Shown here piece after piece: positions 7,869-17,865 of a DNA stretch of 64,000 nt. The translations under genes were made by a program, and so were the position numbers. The notes below the pieces were generated by a model. That model ran no database searches, had not been told where the DNA came from, and saw only the letters and a program-made list of their open reading frames with translations. Position 1 is the stretch's first letter. Every line of letters begins with the position of its first letter. This DNA comes from Trinickia dabaoshanensis (lineage in GTDB: Bacteria > Pseudomonadota > Gammaproteobacteria > Burkholderiales > Burkholderiaceae), in assembly GCF_002879885.1 (NCBI RefSeq), contig NZ_PNYA01000020.1, positions 1 through 64,000 on the forward strand. Reading direction: 5' to 3'.

Positions 7869-10800
7869 GTGGATTTACATGGAAATTCTCGACTATTGAT
7901 TAAACCGCGACTGCGCGACCCACTATTGCGCGACGCGATACGCACCCTTCGCCGGCGCACCTCGGTCGCCGTGCTATCGATCGCAGGGGCGACAGCGGGA
8001 ACCGTACTCGGGATCGCACCATGCCTTGCTCAAGTCATCGATCTAAGCGGTGGCGCGGGGGGATCGGCCGTGTCCGGGACGGGCGGTGCGGGCGGCGGGA
8101 TCGACGGCGGCGGCGCGGGCGGAGGCGTAGCTTCGGCCCTAGGCCTCGCGGGGACGCTCTTGCGAGGCGGCGACGGCGCGGGCGCAACATCATGCGAAAC
8201 CCAAAGCTATCTTCCCGGCTGCGGCGGCAAAACCCAAGCCGTGAATGCCTCGATCGGCGGCACGGTGACAGGCCAAGCCGGTAACGCCGGCGCTGCGGGG
8301 ATCGGCGGGGGCGGCGGCGGCGCGGGCGCGGTCGTGACGTCCGGCAATCTCGTGCTCGGCACCGGGGCGGCCGCGGCGATCACCGGCGGTGCCGGCGGCG
8401 CGAGCGGTTCGGCGGGCGCCGGCGGCGGCGGCGCCGGGCTCGTCTTCCTCGGCGGCACGCTGATCGCGAAAGGCGATGCGAACGACGACATACATGGCGG
8501 CCTAGGCGGCGCGGGCACACCGGCCAGCGCGGGCGGTGGCGGCGGCGCCGGCGTATTTTTCCGCGGCAATTCGTTCACCTTCGACTCCGGCGGCACGAAC
8601 CATCTCATCAGCGGAGGTTACGGCGGCGCCTCGGGCGGCAGCGGCGGCGCCGGCCTGATCGTCGGCAGCGACGGTGCCGCCATCGCGAATCTCGGCGGCG
8701 GCAACGTTGGCGCTAGCGGGATCAATGGCGGCTACGGCGCAGCCGGAACGGGTGCCATCCCCGATGGCCGCGGCGGCGACGGCATCGACATTTACGGCAG
8801 CAACAACACGCTGTGGAATCGAGGCTATATCAACCCGGGCGGTTCAGCCGGCAGCGCGGCGCTTGCAACGGGGGTCCATGTCTACGGTAGCGGCAACACG
8901 CTCGTGAACGCGAACGGCGGCGATATCGAAGGCGGCTGGGCGCTGGCCGACCCATCGCGCACCGGGCCCGGCGGCAGGGCGATCCGGATCGACGGCAACG
9001 GCAACACATTGGAATTGCAGGCGGGCTATATCGTCAGCGGCAAAGTCGCCGCGGCCGGCGGGGGCAACGTACTCGCGCTCGGCGGCCCCGCGAACGGCAC
9101 CTTCGACCTCTCCAAGATCGTTGCGTCGCTCGACGAGACGACCGGCGCGGAGCAATACCAAGGCTTCGCCGTCTACGAAAAAACCGGCCTCGGCACCTGG
9201 ACGGTTACCGGCAAGGTGGGCGACACCCACCCTTGGGCCGTCGAACAGAGCACGCTCGCACTCGGCGCGAACGCCGATCTCTCGGAAGCCGCCAACGTCG
9301 GCGTCGATGCCACGCTCGACGCCTCCGGCATTCTCGCCGGCAGCACGACCGTGCAAAGCCTCTCGGGTGCATCGACCGGTACGGTCATACTCGGCGACAA
9401 GACGCTCGTCATCGCCAACGGCCAAGGCGGCGGCAACCCCGTCGAGCCGGGCAACTTCGCGGGAAACATCACGGGCAGCGGGCGCGTGGAGGTTGCCGGC
9501 GGCACGCAGGTGCTGTCGGGTATCACGACGTACCAAGGGAGCACGCTCCTCGATGGCGGCGTTTTGTCCGTGTCGGCCGATGCCAATCTCGGCACGGGTG
9601 GACTCGTCTTCAACGGCGGCACGCTCGAAAATACGGCAGCCGTCGGCACCGCCCGGACGGTCGAGCTCGACGCCGGCGGCGGGACATTGAAGACCGACGC
9701 CCCACTGACGCTGTCGGGCACGATCTCCGGCGCGGGAGGACTGACGAAGACCGGACCGGGCACATTGACGCTAACGGGCGCCGGCACCTATACGGGGCCC
9801 ACGACACTATCGAATGGCACGTTGGCGATAGGCGACGGCTTCGACAGCTCGCTGACCAGCGCGATCGTCGACAACGCCACGCTCGAATTCGACGACGGCA
9901 ATTCGTTCTCCTATGCGGGCGCGCTGAGCGGACGAGGAAACGTCATGCAAAACGGCCCGGGCACCGTCGTGCTTTCCGGCAACAGTGCCGGCTTTGCCGG
10001 AGCGACGACGATCAACGCCGGAACCCTCGTAGTCGGCGGCACGCTTGGCGGCGCGCTCGCCGTCGACGGCGGCACATTGACCGGCACCGGCACGCTCGCC
10101 GGCGACGTCTCGATCGGTACGGGCGTCCTCTCCGGGAGGCAAGGGGACGTCCTCACGTTCGGCGGCAATCTCACGCTTTCGAACGGCGCGAGCATCGACG
10201 TTGCGCTCGGCACGCCCGATCGGTCGGCCGGCCTGTTCAACGTCGCGGGCAATCTGACGCTGGGCGGAACAGTGAACGTAACCGACCTCGGCGGGTTCGA
10301 CATCGGTATCTATCGTTTGTTCGATTACACCGGCAGCCTGGCGAACAACGGCGTTGCGATCGGCACGGTTCCCGATGGGGTCGGCGCGAACGCCCTGTCG
10401 CTACAGAGCTCGATCGCTCATCAGGTCAATTTGGTCAGCACGGGCGGCGTGCCCCTCAATTTCTGGGACGGTGGCGACACGGCCAAACACAACAACGGCG
10501 CCGTGGATGGCGGCACCGGCACGTGGAACGCCGCCAACGAAAACTGGACGAGCGCCGACGGCACCGTCAACGCCGCGTGGAAGAACGGGCAGTTCGCGAT
10601 CTTCGCCGGTCAGCCCGGCACCGTAACGGTCGACAACAGCGCGGGCGCACTGTCCATCGACGGCATTCAGTTCGCGGCCGATGGATATCGAATCGATGGC
10701 GCGGCAATCGAACTCGGCAATGCGAAGACGCTCATTCGCACAGGCGCGGGCGGCGGTGCGCTCGCCAGCAGCATCACCGCCACGATCGCCGCGGCCCTCA

Positions 10801-13133
10801 CGGGACCTGGAGGTCTGAAGAAAATCGACGACGGCACGCTCGTTCTCTCGGGCAACAACAGCTACACGGGCGGCACGTTCGTCAATGGCGGCACGCTGTC
10901 GATTTCGTCGGACGCCAATCTCGGCGCGGCGTCGGGGGCGGTCGCCATCGACGGCGGCACGTTGAGAAACACCGCCGCCTTCGCGTCCGCGCGGACGATG
11001 ACGCTCGGCCCGGGGGGCGCGCAGTTCGACGACGAAGCGGATCTCGAACTCGCCGGTAAGATCGGCGGCGCCGGAGATCTCGTAAAGCGTGGCAGCGGCA
11101 CCCTCACGCTCGGCGCAGACAATCTCTACAGCGGCGGCACCGAGATCTCGGCGGGCACGCTGCAACTAGGCACCGGCGGCACGACCGGTTCGATCCAAGG
11201 CAAGATCGACGACGACGGTCACCTCGTGCTGAATCATGCCGGCACATGGACCCTGAGCGGCGACATAGGCGGCGCCGGCACGGTGACGCAAGCGGGCAGC
11301 GGCACCGTCGTACTAACCGGCAACAACACTTATCGAGGTGGCACGACGATCTCGGCCGGAACGCTGCAACTCGGCGACGGGGACACGTCGGGCTCCATCG
11401 CGGGCGATGTCATCGATAACGGCACGCTGGCATTGAACCGGTCCGATACCGTCGTGTTCGACGGCAAGATCGGCGGCACCGGCACGATCGAGCAAATCGG
11501 CTCGGGCAGCACCGACCTCACCGGCCAGTCCTCGGCGTTTGCCGGCACGACCGCGATCTCGCGCGGCACCCTCTCGGTGGACGGTGCGCTCGGCGGTACG
11601 GTTACCGTACTAGCCGGGGGCACGTTGGCCGGCACGGGTACCGTCGGCACGACGACGATCGCGTCGGGGGCGACGATCGCGCCCGGCCATTCACCGGGCA
11701 CGCTTCACATCAGCGGCGATATCAGGTTCGATCCCGGCTCGATCTACCTTGCCGATATCCTGCCCAACCAAAGCGGCGACCTCATCGCCGCCAGCGGCCG
11801 CGCGACGATCGGCGGCGGCACGGTGCAAGCACTCAAAGCCGCCGGCGTATTCGCGCCGGGCAGCCAATGGACGATCGTTTCCGCCCAAGGCGGCGTCACG
11901 GGCACATTCGACGCGCTGACGCAGAACATGCCATTCGTGGATCTCTCGCTAGCGTACGATCCCAGCCACGTCTATCTCCGCAGTACGCGCAACGGCGCGG
12001 CGTTTTGCAGCGCCGCCCAAACGCGAAACCAGTGTGCCGCGGGCAATGGCGTACAGAGCCTCGGCCAAGGCAACGTTCTTTACGACACCCTCGCATCCGA
12101 GCCCGATGCCGCCAGCGCGCGCGCGGCGCTCGACGCGCTTTCCGGCGAGGTCTACGCCTCGCAAAAAAGCATGATGATCGACGATAGCCGCGTGCCGCGC
12201 GCCGCGGCTATCGCGCGGGTGCGTTCAGCCCTCGCGCATCGCTCCGATTCAGCCGCCGCGACCCTCGACGACACCGCGAACGGGGGACCGACCGTGCGCG
12301 CCGATAGCGGGAGCGCCGGCTTTTGGGCGCAAGGGTTCGGCGCATGGAATCAGTGGAACGGCGACGGCAATGCGACCACGTTCGAGCGTTCGCTAGGCGG
12401 CCTTCTCATCGGCGCCGACGTACCGGCGATGAACGCATGGCGGTTCGGCGTCATGGCCGGCGCCGGCAATTCGCGCTTCGAATCGGGCGCTCGCGACTCG
12501 TCGGGCGCGAGCGTGGACGGTCACCTGGCGGCATACGGCGGCGCGCAATGGGGCGCGCTCGGGTTGCGATTCGGCATCGCTTATACGTGGCACGATGTCG
12601 ATACGCATCGCACGGTCGCCTTCCCCGGCTTTACTCATGAGATGAACGCGCATTACGGCGCATCGACGCTGCAGGGATTCGGCGAACTCGGTTACCGCTT
12701 CGAGTCGAACACGATCTCGTTCGAGCCTTTCGTCGACCTAGCCTCGATCGGCCTGCACACGAACGGCTTCACCGAAGAAGGGGGCGACGCCAGCCTGACC
12801 CGTGCGAGCAGCCATACCAATATCGCGTTCGGCACGATCGGCCTCAGGGGAGCCAAGGCGTATCGGTTATACGGTTGGACGACGACCGTGCACGGGGAGC
12901 TGGGCTGGCGCCACGGTTTCGGCAACACGACGCCGCTCGACACATTGGCGTTCGCGGGCGGCAGCCCGTTCACCGTGGCCGGCGTGCCCATCGCGCGCGA
13001 TTCGGCCAGCATCGACGCGGGGCTCGATGTGGCGCTGTCCAAAGCCGCCACGCTGGGTTTGAGCTATGGCGGCCAATTCGCCGGACACGCTCAGGACTAT
13101 AGCGTTCAAGCCACGCTTGGGCTTGCCTTCTGA
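7869..13133 (+). CDS. Type V secretion autotransporter with beta-strand-repeat passenger
   Basis: Protein of 1754 residues. After a positively charged N-region (TLRRRTS) a hydrophobic stretch ends in PCLAQ near residue 56, a plausible signal peptide. Residues about 60-300 are extremely Gly/Ala-rich (GGAGGG, GGGGGAG). Residues about 500-1330 hold many degenerate autotransporter-associated beta-strand repeats (GGTLSVSADANLG, LSGNNSYTGGTFVNGGTL, GSGTLTL). From about 1475 (GFWAQGFGAWNQW) to the end is an autotransporter beta-barrel finishing with the expected C-terminal Phe (LGLAF). The start is taken as GTG 7869; a downstream TTG is an alternative. The passenger is probably an adhesin or biofilm factor; no protease triad was recognised. 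Confidence 0.9.
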   Translation: MDLHGNSRLLIKPRLRDPLLRDAIRTLRRRTSVAVLSIAGATAGTVLGIAPCLAQVIDLSGGAGGSAVSGTGGAGGGIDGGGAGGGVASALGLAGTLLRGGDGAGATSCETQSYLPGCGGKTQAVNASIGGTVTGQAGNAGAAGIGGGGGGAGAVVTSGNLVLGTGAAAAITGGAGGASGSAGAGGGGAGLVFLGGTLIAKGDANDDIHGGLGGAGTPASAGGGGGAGVFFRGNSFTFDSGGTNHLISGGYGGASGGSGGAGLIVGSDGAAIANLGGGNVGASGINGGYGAAGTGAIPDGRGGDGIDIYGSNNTLWNRGYINPGGSAGSAALATGVHVYGSGNTLVNANGGDIEGGWALADPSRTGPGGRAIRIDGNGNTLELQAGYIVSGKVAAAGGGNVLALGGPANGTFDLSKIVASLDETTGAEQYQGFAVYEKTGLGTWTVTGKVGDTHPWAVEQSTLALGANADLSEAANVGVDATLDASGILAGSTTVQSLSGASTGTVILGDKTLVIANGQGGGNPVEPGNFAGNITGSGRVEVAGGTQVLSGITTYQGSTLLDGGVLSVSADANLGTGGLVFNGGTLENTAAVGTARTVELDAGGGTLKTDAPLTLSGTISGAGGLTKTGPGTLTLTGAGTYTGPTTLSNGTLAIGDGFDSSLTSAIVDNATLEFDDGNSFSYAGALSGRGNVMQNGPGTVVLSGNSAGFAGATTINAGTLVVGGTLGGALAVDGGTLTGTGTLAGDVSIGTGVLSGRQGDVLTFGGNLTLSNGASIDVALGTPDRSAGLFNVAGNLTLGGTVNVTDLGGFDIGIYRLFDYTGSLANNGVAIGTVPDGVGANALSLQSSIAHQVNLVSTGGVPLNFWDGGDTAKHNNGAVDGGTGTWNAANENWTSADGTVNAAWKNGQFAIFAGQPGTVTVDNSAGALSIDGIQFAADGYRIDGAAIELGNAKTLIRTGAGGGALASSITATIAAALTGPGGLKKIDDGTLVLSGNNSYTGGTFVNGGTLSISSDANLGAASGAVAIDGGTLRNTAAFASARTMTLGPGGAQFDDEADLELAGKIGGAGDLVKRGSGTLTLGADNLYSGGTEISAGTLQLGTGGTTGSIQGKIDDDGHLVLNHAGTWTLSGDIGGAGTVTQAGSGTVVLTGNNTYRGGTTISAGTLQLGDGDTSGSIAGDVIDNGTLALNRSDTVVFDGKIGGTGTIEQIGSGSTDLTGQSSAFAGTTAISRGTLSVDGALGGTVTVLAGGTLAGTGTVGTTTIASGATIAPGHSPGTLHISGDIRFDPGSIYLADILPNQSGDLIAASGRATIGGGTVQALKAAGVFAPGSQWTIVSAQGGVTGTFDALTQNMPFVDLSLAYDPSHVYLRSTRNGAAFCSAAQTRNQCAAGNGVQSLGQGNVLYDTLASEPDAASARAALDALSGEVYASQKSMMIDDSRVPRAAAIARVRSALAHRSDSAAATLDDTANGGPTVRADSGSAGFWAQGFGAWNQWNGDGNATTFERSLGGLLIGADVPAMNAWRFGVMAGAGNSRFESGARDSSGASVDGHLAAYGGAQWGALGLRFGIAYTWHDVDTHRTVAFPGFTHEMNAHYGASTLQGFGELGYRFESNTISFEPFVDLASIGLHTNGFTEEGGDASLTRASSHTNIAFGTIGLRGAKAYRLYGWTTTVHGELGWRHGFGNTTPLDTLAFAGGSPFTVAGVPIARDSASIDAGLDVALSKAATLGLSYGGQFAGHAQDYSVQATLGLAF

Positions 13134-13180
13134 CGATTCCCCGCGGCGATCGCCGGCTTTAGGCACCGATCGTTCGGTCG

Positions 13181-14977
13181 TTAGGAGTCCTTCTTGCCCG
13201 GCAACACCGAAGCCATGACCTGCTTGGCCGTATTGACGATGACGCTGCCCTCCTCGGGATCGCCTTCCATCAACGTGCGCATGAACTTACGCGCTTGCAC
13301 GAGGGTGATATGCGGCGGCAACGGCGGCACCTCCGGATCGGTCTTCACCTCGAGCACCACCGGGCGCCCCGCCGATAGCGCCTCGTCCCAAGCCGGACCG
13401 ATCGCCTCGGGCGTATCGACGTAGATGCCCTTGAGCCCGATCAACTCGGCAAACCGATGGAACGGCACGTTGGGCAGATTCTGCGAGCCTTCGAATTTCG
13501 GATCGCCTTCCATGACGCGTTGCTCCCACGTCACTTGGTTTAGATCTTCGTTGTTCATCACCATGCAGATCCATCGGCCGTCCTTCCATTGCTGCCAATA
13601 CTTCGCGACGGTGATCAGCTCCGCCATGTTGTTCATCTGCATCGCGCCGTCGCCCACCATCGCGATCACGGGGCGGTCGGGATGGGCGAATTTCGCGGCG
13701 ATCGCATACGGCACGGCTGCCCCCATCGACGCCAAGCCGCCCGATAGCGAACACATCATGCCGCGCCGGATCTTGAGGTCGCGCGCATACCAATTCGCGC
13801 AAGAGCCGGAGTCGCTCGTGAGGATCACGTCCGACGAGAGCTTCGGCGAGAGCTCGGTAAAGATCCTCTGCGGATTGACGCCGCGTTTGACGGGCTCCTT
13901 TGCGCGCTTATCGAGCGTGTCCCACCATTCCGAGGTCCATCGCTCGACTCGCTTGCGCCATGCATCGTCGGTCTTTTGATCGAGCAGCGGCAGCAACGCG
14001 CGCAGCGTTTCCGCGCTGTCGCCCACGAGGTTGACTTCCATCGGATAGCGCAGGCTCAGCATGTCGGCGCCGAGGTCGATCTGCACGCCGCGCGCGTCGC
14101 CTTCCTTCGGCAAGAATTCCGAATACGGAAAGCCCGATCCGATCATGAGCAAGGTGTCGCAGTGGGTCATCAACTCCCAGCTAGGCTTCGTCCCGAGCAG
14201 GCCGATGGAGCCCGTGACCCAAGGGTATTCGTCCGGAACGGCCGCCTTGCCGAGCAGCGCTTTCGCCACCCCGGCCTTCAAGCGTTCGGCCACCGCGATG
14301 ACCTCATCGGTGGCGTGCAGCGCACCGGCCCCGACCAAGATCGCCACGTGGCGGCCCGCATTGAGTACTTCGGCGGCGCGCGCGAGATCGGCGGGTTCGG
14401 GCATCACCCGCGGGCGAGAGTACCCGACGCCCGAATGCGCGGTGCCGTGCTTGCGCGGGGGCGGCGTGTATTCAAGCTCCTGCAAGTCGTTCGGCAAAAT
14501 GATCGCGGTCACTCGGCGCTGCGAGAGCGCGATGCGCACGGCCCGATCGACCATGTGGCGTACCTGGGACGGCACGCTCGCCTGCTGCACGTACGATCCG
14601 GCGACATCCTTGAGCATCGAAGCCAGGTCGACTTCCTGCTGATAATGCGAGCCGAGCGCGGCGCGCGCCTGCTGCCCGCAGATGGCGAGCACGGGCATGT
14701 GGTCGAGCCGCGCGTCGTAGAGTCCCGTGACGAGATGCGCGGCGCCGGGGCCCGAGGTGGCCATGCACACCCCCAGTTCGCCCGTGAATTTCGCGTGAGC
14801 GCTCGCCATGAACGCGGCCATCTCCTCGTGGCGCGCCTGCACGAATTCGATCTTGCCTTGCGCGCGGCGCAATGCGCCGAGCACTCCGTTGATGCCGTCG
14901 CCGGGGTAGCCGAACAGGCGACGCACGCCCCATTCATGCAACCTTTCGACGATGAAATCACCCACCGTTTGCGCCAT
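13181..14977 (-). CDS. Thiamine-diphosphate-dependent pyruvate oxidase/dehydrogenase (quinone)-like enzyme
   Basis: Three-domain TPP enzyme of 598 residues, close to PoxB/pyruvate oxidase, which decarboxylates pyruvate to acetate (quinone as acceptor) or acetyl phosphate. The catalytic glutamate region is RHEEMAAF near residue 50. The C-terminal TPP/Mg motif begins GDGAMQMNNMAELI and ends with VMNNEDLNQVTWEQ, including the metal-binding NN pair. ATG 14977 is chosen because GGAGG precedes it and the sequence MAQTVGDFIVERLHEWGV is the normal family start. It is convergent with the autotransporter. A bypass from pyruvate to acetate would fit low-oxygen metabolism; acetolactate synthase is less likely given the context and length. 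Confidence 0.82.
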   Translation of the reverse strand: MAQTVGDFIVERLHEWGVRRLFGYPGDGINGVLGALRRAQGKIEFVQARHEEMAAFMASAHAKFTGELGVCMATSGPGAAHLVTGLYDARLDHMPVLAICGQQARAALGSHYQQEVDLASMLKDVAGSYVQQASVPSQVRHMVDRAVRIALSQRRVTAIILPNDLQELEYTPPPRKHGTAHSGVGYSRPRVMPEPADLARAAEVLNAGRHVAILVGAGALHATDEVIAVAERLKAGVAKALLGKAAVPDEYPWVTGSIGLLGTKPSWELMTHCDTLLMIGSGFPYSEFLPKEGDARGVQIDLGADMLSLRYPMEVNLVGDSAETLRALLPLLDQKTDDAWRKRVERWTSEWWDTLDKRAKEPVKRGVNPQRIFTELSPKLSSDVILTSDSGSCANWYARDLKIRRGMMCSLSGGLASMGAAVPYAIAAKFAHPDRPVIAMVGDGAMQMNNMAELITVAKYWQQWKDGRWICMVMNNEDLNQVTWEQRVMEGDPKFEGSQNLPNVPFHRFAELIGLKGIYVDTPEAIGPAWDEALSAGRPVVLEVKTDPEVPPLPPHITLVQARKFMRTLMEGDPEEGSVIVNTAKQVMASVLPGKKDS

Positions 14978-15049
14978 GTGTGCCTCCGCTAGAGTCAGTC
15001 CTTGAGATCCGAACTCGCGCAAGAAGCACGCCCGCGGTGCACGGCGGGG

Positions 15050-17818
15050 TCACGTCCCCGTAAGCCCGAGGCGCTCTCGCATGTCGCGCGTAATGCGCTG
15101 CTTGGCGGCCGCATAATCGGCCCACGGGTCGGCCCGCAACGCGTCGAGCCGCTCGTGAACGTTCTCGACGGTCCATTGCGCGCCGCCCGTCGTCTCGGGT
15201 AATTCGTCCCATGTGATCGGCACCGATACCCCCATCGACGGTCTCGCGCGCGGCGAGAATGCCGCGACGGTACTCGAACCACGGTTGTTGCGCAGGTAAT
15301 CGACGAATATTCGGCCACGGCGGTTTTGTGCGCCCATCTTCGCGCTGAATCGATCGGGCAGCGTGGCGGCCATGTGCTGGGCGGCCGCCTGGGCGAATGC
15401 CTTGACGTCGTCCCACCCCGCATGGCGGGCGAGCGGCACCACCACATGCAGTCCCTTACCGCCGCTCGTCTTGCACCACGATTGCAGGCCGAGTTCGGTC
15501 AACAAATCGCGCGTGAGCTGCGCCGCCTCGATCATGCGATCCCAACCGAGCGCCGGGTCCGGATCGAGATCGAAAATCACGCGATCCGGCTTTTCGATGT
15601 TCGACGCCACGGCATTCCAGGTGTGGAGTTCGACCGTGCCCATTTGCGCCGCGCCGATCAGCGCCTGGGCGCTGTCGAGCGTAATCAACGACGGATGGCC
15701 CGGATCGAGGCCCTCATGCGACGTGACGAACGGTATCGACAGGCGATTGGCGTGCTTCTGAAAAAATAGTTCGCCGTCGATGCCTTCGGGCGCGCGTACC
15801 AGCGCAACGGGCCTGTCCTTGACGTGCGGCAGCAGCCACGGTGCGACCGCCTCGAAATAGCGAATCAAATCGCGCTTCGCAAAGCCGATGGTTTTGTCGA
15901 TCGTGCGCGCCGGATGCGAAATGCGCACGCCCGCCACTATGTCGCCCTCTTTCAAAGGCGCTCCATCTCGCTGAGTCTTCATCGTCGGATCGTCCGTTTT
16001 GGCCGGCTTCGCCGCTTTCGTTGCCTTCGTCCCTTTCGCCGCGCCTGCCGTATCGCCGCTGGCGGCGTCGGCCTCGACCGGCTTCTCCCGCCCGATCTCA
16101 CGCGCCGGTTTGTCGCGCCGCAAGCTGATAAACGACGCTTGCCGCACGATACGCTCGCTCGTCCATTCCGCGAAATTGCACTCGGCCACGAGTTCGGGCC
16201 TCACCCAATGAACCTTCGTCCGGCTACGCTCGCTCGGCGGCTCCGCGAACGGTGAGCGCGCCGTCTCCCGCGCATCGAGTTCTTGCTTGATCGAGCGCAG
16301 CGTCGCGGTATCGAAGCCGGTACCCACGCGGCCCGCGTAGTGCAACTTGCCCTGCGCGTCGTACACGCCGAGCAGCAGCGCGCCGAATCCGGTTCGGCTG
16401 CCGCTCGGTTCCGAGTAGCCGCCGATCACGAACTCCTGCCTGCGCCGGCATCGCAGCTTGATCCACGCCCCGCTGCGGCTCGACGTATAGCGGCTGTCCA
16501 TCCGCTTGCCCACGATTCCCTCGAGCGCCATTTCGCAGGCGCTATTGAGCAGCGAATGCGCGTCGAGTGCGAAGTCCTCCGAAAACCGCAAGGTGTCGTC
16601 GTCCACCTTCTCCAGCAGCGCGCGAAGCAGTGCGCGACGCTGCACGAGCGGCACGTCGCGCAAGTCGTATCCGTTCAGATAGGGCAAATCGAAAGCGAAG
16701 ATCACGATGTCTTGCGGCCGATTCGCGTCGAACGCATTTTGAAGCGCTTGGAAGCTGGGCACACCGTGCTCGTCCAGCACGACCGCTTCACCGTCTATCC
16801 AGGCCGTATCGATATCCAAGGCGCCGAAAGCCTGCGCCTGACGCTTGAACTTATCCGTCCAATCGAGGCCGCTGCGCGTGTAGATCCGAACGGGACGCTT
16901 CGATTCGCCGTGATCGATTCGTGCGAGCGTGCGATAACCGTCGAATTTGATTTCGTAGGACCAATCGTCGCCGTGCGGGACGTCGTCGACCAACGTAGCC
17001 AATTGCGGTTTCAACGACTGCGGTAGGCGCGCCTTCACGGCGCCCTCGATCGCAGGCGACGCCGCCAGCTCGCGCAACGACTGCGTCGTGCGCGTCGCGA
17101 CGATATCCGGCCGGCTCGCGTGCGATTCGCCCGCATGGGCCGCCTTCGCCGCCTTCGCGGGAATGGGCATGGCACGAGCGACCGCTTTGCCGCCTGCGGT
17201 TCGCCTACCGGCTTTCCTCGATTGCGCGGCCTGCGCGGTCCCGTTGGCCAGGGCGCTGCCGGGCTGCTCGGCGATGACGTCGTAATCGGCTTGCGGCCGC
17301 GCCTCGTCGTCGCGCTCTTTGATCAGCAGCCACTGCTCTTTGTCGCCGCTGCCGCGCATGCCGCTGCGCACGAGCGCCCATCCGCCGTGCAGCTTTTTGC
17401 CGTGCAGCGTGAACTTGAGCCGTCCCCCCGCGTACGCCTTGCGCGCCTGCGCCACGCCGCCGGCCGGCTCCCACGTGCCGCGGTCCCAGACGATCACGGT
17501 GCCCGCGCCGTAATTGCCGGGTGGAATTTCGCCTTCGAACGTGCCGTACTCGAGCGGATGATCCTCCACGTGCACGGCGAGGCGCTTCACCGACGGATCG
17601 AGACACGGGCCCTTGGGTACCGCCCAAGACTTCAGCGTCCCGTCGAGTTCAAGCCGGAAGTCGTAATGCAAGCGCCTGGCGTGATGTTCTTGAATCAGAT
17701 ACGAGAGCGCCGGTTCCGCGCGCGCGCTGGCCGCCTTACGGGTACGCGCGCCGCCCGAAGGCTCCGGCGTTTCTTCGAAGCGCCGCTTTTTTCGATAGGT
17801 CTCGAGCTTGTCAGCCAT
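15050..17818 (-). CDS. ligD: Multifunctional ATP-dependent DNA ligase LigD (PE-Lig-Pol)
   Basis: Non-homologous end-joining ligase of 922 residues with the three usual modules in the proteobacterial order. The 3'-phosphoesterase module is at about 40-180 (HHARRLHYDFRLE, PPGNYGAG). The ligase core is at about 270-590 with the adenylation motif YEIKFDGYR, Lys291 being the nucleotidyl acceptor. The primase/polymerase module is at about 640-910 (FFQKHANRL; VIFDLDPDP with the metal-binding Asp pair). Low-complexity Ala/Lys linkers separate the modules. It acts with Ku, whose gene ends 47 bp upstream on the same strand. The pair repairs double-strand breaks in cells without a sister chromosome, consistent with the stationary-phase flavour of the block. 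Confidence 0.95.
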   Translation of the reverse strand: MADKLETYRKKRRFEETPEPSGGARTRKAASARAEPALSYLIQEHHARRLHYDFRLELDGTLKSWAVPKGPCLDPSVKRLAVHVEDHPLEYGTFEGEIPPGNYGAGTVIVWDRGTWEPAGGVAQARKAYAGGRLKFTLHGKKLHGGWALVRSGMRGSGDKEQWLLIKERDDEARPQADYDVIAEQPGSALANGTAQAAQSRKAGRRTAGGKAVARAMPIPAKAAKAAHAGESHASRPDIVATRTTQSLRELAASPAIEGAVKARLPQSLKPQLATLVDDVPHGDDWSYEIKFDGYRTLARIDHGESKRPVRIYTRSGLDWTDKFKRQAQAFGALDIDTAWIDGEAVVLDEHGVPSFQALQNAFDANRPQDIVIFAFDLPYLNGYDLRDVPLVQRRALLRALLEKVDDDTLRFSEDFALDAHSLLNSACEMALEGIVGKRMDSRYTSSRSGAWIKLRCRRRQEFVIGGYSEPSGSRTGFGALLLGVYDAQGKLHYAGRVGTGFDTATLRSIKQELDARETARSPFAEPPSERSRTKVHWVRPELVAECNFAEWTSERIVRQASFISLRRDKPAREIGREKPVEADAASGDTAGAAKGTKATKAAKPAKTDDPTMKTQRDGAPLKEGDIVAGVRISHPARTIDKTIGFAKRDLIRYFEAVAPWLLPHVKDRPVALVRAPEGIDGELFFQKHANRLSIPFVTSHEGLDPGHPSLITLDSAQALIGAAQMGTVELHTWNAVASNIEKPDRVIFDLDPDPALGWDRMIEAAQLTRDLLTELGLQSWCKTSGGKGLHVVVPLARHAGWDDVKAFAQAAAQHMAATLPDRFSAKMGAQNRRGRIFVDYLRNNRGSSTVAAFSPRARPSMGVSVPITWDELPETTGGAQWTVENVHERLDALRADPWADYAAAKQRITRDMRERLGLTGT

Positions 17819-17865
17819 GCCGATCCTTCCGCGTTATCTCATGCATGCGCCTCGTCAAGCACGCC

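Noticed and set aside
9233-11059. 608-codon frame inside the autotransporter
   Set aside because: It is the same-strand shadow of the repeat region; the product is an Arg-rich low-complexity chain.
14000-15000. Plus-strand frame opposite the pyruvate oxidase-type gene
   Set aside because: No ribosome-binding site or family resemblance, and the minus-strand enzyme is complete with all motifs.
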